Origin: an uncultured Thermomicrobiales bacterium
GTDB lineage: Bacteria; Chloroflexota; Chloroflexia; Thermomicrobiales; Thermomicrobiaceae
Assembly (NCBI GenBank): GCA_937891245.1
Contig: CALAGB010000196.1
Location: 1 to 11,235 of the forward strand
Direction: 5' to 3'
Length of the DNA: 11,235 nucleotides
Positions 7,439 to 11,235 of this stretch are shown here, in pieces (positions within the stretch are counted from its first letter, which is position 1; each line of letters starts with the position of its first letter). The translations under genes were made by a program, and so were the position numbers. Below the pieces are notes generated by a model. It was not told where the DNA came from and searched no databases. It saw only the letters and a list, made by a program, of their open reading frames with translations.

Positions 7439-7648
7439 ATGCCGGGAGATGATCTGGCGCGACGGGCACAGAGCGGCGATGTTCAAGCGCTCGAACAGCT
7501 CTGCGCCCGCGAGTGGCGACCGGTCTATGCCATCGTCTACGCGACGACGCGCAACGCTATGGACGCCGAAGACCTCACACAGGAGGTCTTTCTGCGCGCG
7601 CTGGAGGGCCGTTCGGCGAACGATGTCGCCGAGTGGAAACAGCCGTAA
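7439..7648 (+). pseudogene. Truncated ECF RNA polymerase sigma factor (region 2 only)
   Basis: Only 69 codons. The N-terminal part is a clear sigma-70 region 2: DDLARRAQSGDVQALEQL followed by MDAEDLTQEVFLRALEG, the core-RNA-polymerase-binding helix typical of ECF factors. After that come ten or so residues unlike any ECF protein (RSANDVAEWKQP) and TAA at 7646-7648. A complete ECF factor has about 160-200 residues, so all of region 4, which binds the -35 box, is missing. It is not recovered in either other frame downstream, ruling out a simple frameshift. A good ribosome-binding site (GGGAGG, 5 nt before ATG 7439) is still present, so a short product may be made. A hairpin repeat begins 10 nt after the stop, which suggests that a deletion or repeat insertion removed the 3' end. 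Alternatively it is a sigma-2-only protein acting as a decoy for core polymerase; this is less likely. Confidence 0.75.
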
Positions 7649-7657
7649 GCCGCCGAA

Positions 7658-7722
7658 TCCCTCGCGGAGGCACGGAGCGCGCAGAGTCCTCGATTTGGAA
7701 ATCTCTGCACCTCTGCGAGAGA
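7658..7722. terminator. Imperfect hairpin repeat between convergent genes, relative of 797-860
   Basis: TCCCTCGCGGAGGC (7658-7671) plus GCAGAG (7681-7686) pairs with CTCTGCACCTCTGCGAGAGA (7703-7722). There are 17 identities in 20, a 9-nt bulge (7672-7680) and a 16-nt loop. Like 797-860 it is built on CCTCGCG...GCAGA and sits between two converging genes, 8 nt from the stop of the minus-strand amidohydrolase. It is a diverged or decaying copy of the same family and may end transcription from both sides. Confidence 0.6.
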
Positions 7723-7730
7723 AGATCCTT

Positions 7731-8969
7731 CTAGCGCCGGTCCACGATCGTGCGACCTGCCTGGATAATCATGGCCGGTGCGCGCAACGTCGTGAGATCG
7801 GTTGATGGGTCGCCGGCGATCGCGAGCAGGTCGGCGACCTTGCCGGGAGCGATCGTGCCAACCGTCTGGTCGATCCGGCAGGCGGCGGCGGCGCGACCGG
7901 TGGCGGCGTGGATCGCTTCGAGCGGCGTCATGCCCGCTTCCGCCAGATAGACGAGTTCCAGGTAGAAATCGTCGAAGCCGGTGTGGCGCCAACCCGCGTC
8001 GCTGCCGGCCACGAGCTTCACGCCAAGCTCATGCAAATTGCGGATGTTCGCGATGCTGTTAGCGTGCGCCTGCTCGATTCCTTCGAACTGCGCTCGCTCG
8101 GCCGGAGTCATCTCCTCGCCGCGATCGTGCATCTCGCGCAGCGCATCATGACGGTCGAAGCCGACCTGGAGCGTCGCGGTTACGTAGACGCCCTGCTCGG
8201 CCACCCGGCGCGCCAGCGGTTCCTCATATTTCCAACTCGTGTCGGGTGCCATGAAGCTGCAATGTTCGATGTGATCGGTCCCCGCGTCGAGCGCGCGTTC
8301 GATCGACTCGGTCGCGATCGTGTGGCACGAAGCCGGTTTGCGAACCTTGTGCGCCTCATCAATGGCGGCACGCAGCTCCTCGGTTTCGAATGACGGATAT
8401 TGCGAATAAGTGCCGAGCGTACCGCCGCCGGACGCCATGATCTTGACGAAATCGGCGCCCGCCTTGAGCGCGGCACGCGCTCCCTGCCGCATCCCCTCGA
8501 CGCCGTCCGTCTCACCGCCGAAATAGCGGCAGTGCCCGCCGGTAATCGTCAACGGCCAGCCGCTCAGCACGAGACGCGGCCCCTCGACGATTCCGGCGCG
8601 AATGGCATCGCGCAACCGGAAGGTGAGCATCTCCTTGCCGCCGCAATCGCGGATCGTCGTCACGCCCGCATAGAGTGAGGTGCGCACGTTGGCGTACGCT
8701 TGCAGGAGCAAGATCTCGTCCGGCTGCTCCATCCACTCCTCGAACGGCCTGCCGTTGCCCGGCAGCACCGTGTGCGCATGCATGTTGATCAGGCCCGGCA
8801 TGAGCGTGTAGTTGCTCAGATCGAGCGCGTCGGAGCCGGCCGCTCCGCCCGATTCGACCTGGGTGATGACTCCCTGTTCGACCGTGACCAGCACGTTCTC
8901 CTGTGGCTCGGCACCGCTGCCGTCGATCAGCCGTCCGGCGCGAATCCGAAACGTCATCGGATCTGCCAT
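7731..8969 (-). CDS. Amidohydrolase, Met_dep_hydrolase_A / prolidase-like type
   Basis: A 412-aa metal-dependent amidohydrolase of the group often annotated as imidazolonepropionase-like or Xaa-Pro dipeptidase-like hydrolases. The metal and catalytic ligands are all visible: His64 and His66 (MHAHT), Lys176 (DFVKIMASGG, probably carboxylated), His216 (SCHTIA), His236 (DHIEHCS) and Asp324 (AGSDAGW). N-terminal RAGRLIDGSG and C-terminal VGTIAPGKVADLLAIAGDP form the usual beta domain. The length is normal (about 400-430 aa) and there is no signal peptide. The start ATG at 8969 has a perfect AGGAGG 5 nt upstream; the internal Met5 is a less likely start. It is a different subfamily from the 532-aa hydrolase at 4264-5862, so the two are not recent duplicates. 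It stands alone, convergent with the truncated sigma gene. The substrate is unknown: peptides with C-terminal proline, cyclic amides or an ester toxin are all possible in this family. Confidence 0.92.
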   Translation of the reverse strand: MADPMTFRIRAGRLIDGSGAEPQENVLVTVEQGVITQVESGGAAGSDALDLSNYTLMPGLINMHAHTVLPGNGRPFEEWMEQPDEILLLQAYANVRTSLYAGVTTIRDCGGKEMLTFRLRDAIRAGIVEGPRLVLSGWPLTITGGHCRYFGGETDGVEGMRQGARAALKAGADFVKIMASGGGTLGTYSQYPSFETEELRAAIDEAHKVRKPASCHTIATESIERALDAGTDHIEHCSFMAPDTSWKYEEPLARRVAEQGVYVTATLQVGFDRHDALREMHDRGEEMTPAERAQFEGIEQAHANSIANIRNLHELGVKLVAGSDAGWRHTGFDDFYLELVYLAEAGMTPLEAIHAATGRAAAACRIDQTVGTIAPGKVADLLAIAGDPSTDLTTLRAPAMIIQAGRTIVDRR

Positions 8970-9066
8970 TGCATCCTCCTTGTATCCAAATTCACGAAAC
9001 CTGCCCTGTTCGCCACAGTATGCCGGGGGCCGCGACGCTTGGGAAGGCCGGCGAGGACACGATGAA

Positions 9067-9091
9067 AGCCCGCCGGTTTATCCGACGGGCT
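9067..9091 (-). terminator. Intrinsic terminator-like hairpin after the 82-aa gene
   Basis: On the minus strand AGCCCGTCGG pairs with CCGGCGGGCT (10 bp, one mismatch, 5-nt loop) and is followed by a short TT. It lies about 30 nt beyond the stop codon at 9121 and before the next minus-strand gene at 8969, so it probably separates these two transcripts. The short T-run makes it a modest terminator. Confidence 0.6.
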
Positions 9092-9120
9092 GAAACGCGC
9101 TCGAATGTGTGAGACGGTCC

Positions 9121-9369
9121 TTAAATGCTGCGGGTGATTGTGCGGCCGGCGGCGCGTTCGATGAGCGCGGCGCGGACGGCCAGGAAGGGATCGGCCAGCG
9201 CATCGGACATCGCAGCCGGGATATGCGCTTCGCGGCTGAGCAAGGCACGGGCCGCCTCGGGCGAGTAATTGTTGAACGGGGCGACATCGTCCCAGAAGCG
9301 GTCAATGAGCAGGCGATTGGTCGAGGTCAACTGGACATTGCCCTGCTCAGATGAGATCAATGCTTGCAT
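9121..9369 (-). CDS. Small hypothetical protein, 82 aa
   Basis: I do not recognise this protein. It begins MQALISSEQGNVQLTS, contains RFWDDVAPFNNYSPEAARAL and ends in a helix-rich stretch (PFLAVRAALIERAAGRTITRSI). No signal peptide, membrane segment or metal motif is seen; it is probably a small, mostly helical cytosolic protein. The ATG at 9369 is preferred because GGAAGGG lies about 8 nt upstream. The same frame is open from an ATG at 9459, which would add 30 residues (MPCMNKMGGPM...), mostly polar and without pattern. It is followed by a terminator-like hairpin at 9067-9091, so it is probably a single-gene transcript. It faces away from the equally unknown gene at 9580, sharing about 210 nt of upstream sequence. 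That the frame is real is supported by the ribosome-binding site, the codon pattern and the terminator. Confidence 0.6.
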   Translation of the reverse strand: MQALISSEQGNVQLTSTNRLLIDRFWDDVAPFNNYSPEAARALLSREAHIPAAMSDALADPFLAVRAALIERAAGRTITRSI

Positions 9370-9529
9370 ATCGGTATCCCTTCCGGGTTTCTCTGATGCC
9401 TCACCGTCCGTAGTACCTGTGTCAAGCATAGGACCCCCCATTTTGTTCATACATGGCAAATATGGGCTAGGTTATCGGTACTATTCGACCGGCACGCCCC
9501 GGTAGGAGCGTCCTTCCAATGCGATACGC

Positions 9530-9535
9530 TAGAAT
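9530..9535 (+). promoter_or_regulatory. Possible -10 box (TAGAAT) for the 249-aa gene
   Basis: TAGAAT matches the -10 consensus at four of six bases and sits 44 nt before the ATG at 9580. No convincing -35 box lies at the right distance, so this is weak. The 210-nt gap between the two diverging genes (9370-9579) must hold both promoters. It is richer in A/T around 9436-9485 than the coding regions beside it. Confidence 0.25.
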
Positions 9536-9579
9536 CGCGCCAAAGAGCAACTATGTGAAGTAGCCGAGAGCAGGATCAG

Positions 9580-10329
9580 ATGGGGCAGCTCATGACAGGT
9601 TATCAACCTGAGTTCTGGTTTCGAGGCGATTCCCGGCCGATGCTCGATGTCGCCGCCCAGCATCAGTTATCCGACACCTATGAACGCGCCGCAAAGGCGC
9701 TCCATACCTTCGACCGCGCGAAAGAGCCATACAGCGCCAGCATCGAGTTGCTCGAGCATCGCTCGAACCGGGGCGCATCGCTGGCTGAGTTTTGCAAGCA
9801 GATGATCGAGATGCTTATCGCCCCACGCGAGAGCACGGGCGGCCGCCCCTGCACGTTGCGCTGGCTTACCCAGCTGCATGCGACCATGCGTTTCGTAGGC
9901 GATAACATGGGATCGCGCCTGACCTTGCGGCCGAATCCCGACCTGGATGTGCAGCCGGCCGGGACACTCCTCTTCGACATGCGCCAACCCGTATCGCCCG
10001 GCGGAGGATCGAAGCCCCTCGACTGGCGGAGCGCTGTTCAAACGACGTTGCCGCAACACCCGCTGGCCCGCGCTGGCGCTGAGTATGCCGTCATGATCAA
10101 CGTCCCGCTTCCGGCTGGCGTTCCCGACCGCGATCAGAAGTTCGAGAGCGGGCTTGCGCTGATTCAGCAAATCGAGCAGTTCTTACCCGCCACTGAAGAC
10201 CAAACATCCATCATTGCCGAGTTCTGGCTCATCTATCCAACTGGCGACGACGACCCCGAACCGGCCGCCCGCCTGCGCATCTGGCGGCTCGGCGTGATGC
10301 AGATCGCGCCAACGGCGAGGCACGCCTGA
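9580..10329 (+). CDS. Hypothetical protein, 249 aa, family not recognised
   Basis: A soluble protein with no signal peptide or membrane helix. Its first part (about residues 25-110) looks helical and charged (LSDTYERAAKALHTFDRAKEP, then FCKQMIEMLIAPRES). The second part has alternating strand-like hydrophobic stretches (PAGTLLFDMRQPVSP, YAVMINVPLPAGVPDRD, IIAEFWLIYP, RLRIWRLGVMQIAP) and a conspicuously acidic turn, TGDDDPEP, at 221-228. Two cysteines (72 and 91) are present, without a zinc-finger spacing. The ATG at 9580 has AGGA 4 nt upstream; Met5 is an alternative. The ORF is strongly biased to G/C at third positions and the opposite strand has no better candidate, so it is a real gene. 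It is a single gene between a diverging small unknown gene and a converging Ddn-like gene, so context gives no role. Confidence 0.75.
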   Translation: MGQLMTGYQPEFWFRGDSRPMLDVAAQHQLSDTYERAAKALHTFDRAKEPYSASIELLEHRSNRGASLAEFCKQMIEMLIAPRESTGGRPCTLRWLTQLHATMRFVGDNMGSRLTLRPNPDLDVQPAGTLLFDMRQPVSPGGGSKPLDWRSAVQTTLPQHPLARAGAEYAVMINVPLPAGVPDRDQKFESGLALIQQIEQFLPATEDQTSIIAEFWLIYPTGDDDPEPAARLRIWRLGVMQIAPTARHA

Positions 10330-10359
10330 ACGGATTCGCATTTTGCGCCGCTACGTCGA

Positions 10360-10881
10360 CTAAGACGTTTCGCCATTTTGAAGGTGTGGCCGGAACGCAA
10401 CCATGCGCACCGTTTCGGCGAAGGCGCGGCGCTGCTCGTCGCCTTCCGTGATCCGGAAGCCGAAGACGCGTTCGAGGATCTTCGCGGCGATGCGATGCTC
10501 GATGATGTACCGCCCAAGTTCACGCACCGCCTCGTCGGTCGTCAGCAGGCGCTGCTCGGGAACATAGCGGCGGCCGCCCGTCTCGATCTGAAGCGCCGGG
10601 GAATGCTGGATGTTGCGAAACCAGTCGCTCTGCTCCCCCCAGGCGGAGATAACGACGCTCGTGTTGGTCGCCCGCTCGTAGCGGATCACCTCCAGCGCAG
10701 TTTCGTGGAGCAGACCGCTCTTGCGGCCACGATGCGTCAGCAGCAGGGCGCGATGGCCGAAGATCCAGCCGAGATGCACATCGTAGAGCCAGCGCGGAAT
10801 CTTGAAGACAATACGCAAGAGTCGGTTCGGTCGGTGCGCAAGCTGTGAGGCACGGGGCCTGCCCGGTTGCTCGGTATTCAT
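10360..10881 (-). CDS. Ddn-like nitroreductase / deazaflavin (F420)-dependent oxidoreductase
   Basis: A 173-aa split-barrel protein of the F420H2-dependent quinone reductase / Ddn family, known from mycobacteria and Chloroflexota. The family hallmarks are THRGRKSGLLHETAL (residues 49-63) and SAWGEQSDWFRNIQHSPALQIETGGRRY (79-106 region), corresponding to the T-x-GRKSG and W-x-x-N-L-x-A-x-P motifs that hold the deazaflavin. The usual length is about 140-170 aa. The start ATG at 10881 lies 8 nt after the stop of the upstream flavoprotein gene (10890). A GTG at 10914 would overlap that gene by 25 nt and adds nothing family-like, so it is rejected, though the ribosome-binding site before 10881 is weak and translation may depend on coupling. 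Likely role: F420H2-driven reduction of quinones or nitro/enone compounds, perhaps redox protection. The final residues run into the gap shared with the converging 249-aa gene (30 nt). Confidence 0.87.
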   Translation of the reverse strand: MNTEQPGRPRASQLAHRPNRLLRIVFKIPRWLYDVHLGWIFGHRALLLTHRGRKSGLLHETALEVIRYERATNTSVVISAWGEQSDWFRNIQHSPALQIETGGRRYVPEQRLLTTDEAVRELGRYIIEHRIAAKILERVFGFRITEGDEQRRAFAETVRMVAFRPHLQNGETS

Positions 10882-10889
10882 GCTCGCCG

Positions 10890-11235
10890 CTACCCGGCTC
10901 TCAATTCGCGCCACTCTTGCGGCAGTTCGACACCCTCGAAACGGCCGAAGCCGAGCTGGCTGATCTCGACCGAAGGGGTGCCGTCGACGATCAGTTCACT
11001 CATCACCTGGCCGATGATCGGACTGAGCGCGAAGCCGTGCCCGCTGAACCCGGCGGCCAGCACCAGGTTGTCAATTCCCGGCAGCGCGCCGAGGATCGGT
11101 ACTTCGTCCAACGTCTGCGCCTCGACACCCACCCAGACGCGCTCGACCCGCGCGCGGCGCAGTTCGGGGAAGATCGCCGAGCTATCGGTCAGGCTGCCGA
11201 GCACGCTGCGATACCACGGCACCGCGATCCCGTGC
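10890..11235 (-). CDS. FAD-dependent oxidoreductase (DAO family), C-terminal end; 5' part outside window
   Basis: The frame is open to the right edge (HGIAVPWYRSVLG...) and ends at TAG 10892-10890. Some 114 C-terminal residues are visible. They contain the classic C-terminal FAD-binding part of the D-amino-acid oxidase / sarcosine oxidase-beta / glycine oxidase family: RVWVGVEAQTLDEVPILGAL followed by LVLAAGFSGHGFALSPIIGQ, where the GHG turn contacts the flavin, then a final helix SELIVDG. The enzyme would oxidise an amine or amino acid with O2 or an electron carrier; the substrate cannot be told from this piece. The GTG at 11222 is internal and not a start. The gene is followed after 8 nt by the Ddn-like gene, so the two flavin/deazaflavin enzymes form a minus-strand operon. 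Confidence 0.88.
   Translation of the reverse strand, partial: HGIAVPWYRSVLGSLTDSSAIFPELRRARVERVWVGVEAQTLDEVPILGALPGIDNLVLAAGFSGHGFALSPIIGQVMSELIVDGTPSVEISQLGFGRFEGVELPQEWRELRAG

Noticed and set aside
10353..10368. ACGTC...GACGT hairpin between the 249-aa gene and the Ddn-like gene as terminator
   Set aside because: The stem is only 5 bp, overlaps the Ddn-like stop codon and is followed by just two or three T; too weak to call.

Overview
The window is GC-rich, with tightly packed genes. It encodes an orphan UgpC/MsmK-type sugar-importer ATPase, a luciferase-like (probably F420-dependent) oxidoreductase and a Ddn-type deazaflavin-dependent protein. It also carries several families of long, GC-rich intergenic hairpin repeats. 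Together these suggest Chloroflexota (Thermomicrobia-like) or, less likely, an actinobacterium. No rRNA, tRNA, plasmid or phage marker is present, so this placement is an inference from gene content and repeat style.

Layout. Positions 2-793 (+) hold the C-terminal half of an MFS permease, closed by a perfect 23-bp inverted repeat (797-860) shared with a converging minus-strand cluster. Read in transcription order (right to left), that cluster is: YtcJ-like amidohydrolase (5862-4264), a pair of inverted GC hairpins (4252-4074), LLM-class oxidoreductase (4068-3121), SDR dehydrogenase (3109-2333), small CBU_0592-like membrane protein (2305-2045) and UgpC-like ATPase (1966-866). The LLM and SDR genes are 11 nt apart and the SDR and membrane-protein genes 27 nt apart, so these are very likely co-transcribed. 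The amidohydrolase has its own candidate promoter (5907-5935) with a palindrome in its spacer.

Positions 5863-6540 are 678 nt without a convincing gene. About 400 nt of this is a modular repeat: one partial copy, then two arms of about 90 nt in opposite orientation with 83/90 identity, around a 182-nt core. A small hairpin inside both arms keeps pairing through a compensatory base change. Next come a lipoprotein with an internal duplication (6541-7365, +) and an ECF sigma-factor gene cut off after region 2 (7439-7648, +), abutting a second hairpin of the 797-860 type. A second amidohydrolase, of the Met_dep_hydrolase_A/prolidase-like type, faces it (8969-7731, -).

The right end holds two unrecognised genes facing away from each other (82 aa at 9369-9121, - ; 249 aa at 9580-10329, +). 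It ends with a minus-strand pair: a Ddn-like F420-binding protein (10881-10360), 8 nt downstream of the C-terminal end of a DAO-family FAD oxidoreductase that runs off the window (10890-11235).

Taken together this looks like an accessory catabolic neighbourhood: two amidohydrolases, an SDR, two probable deazaflavin enzymes, an amine/amino-acid oxidase-like flavoprotein, and transport parts. The substrates cannot be named from the sequence. I see no defence, CRISPR, toxin-antitoxin or biosynthetic system. The strongest non-standard signals are the covarying inverted-repeat element, the truncated sigma factor next to a repeat, the duplicated cysteine modules of the lipoprotein, and the orphan 249-aa protein.
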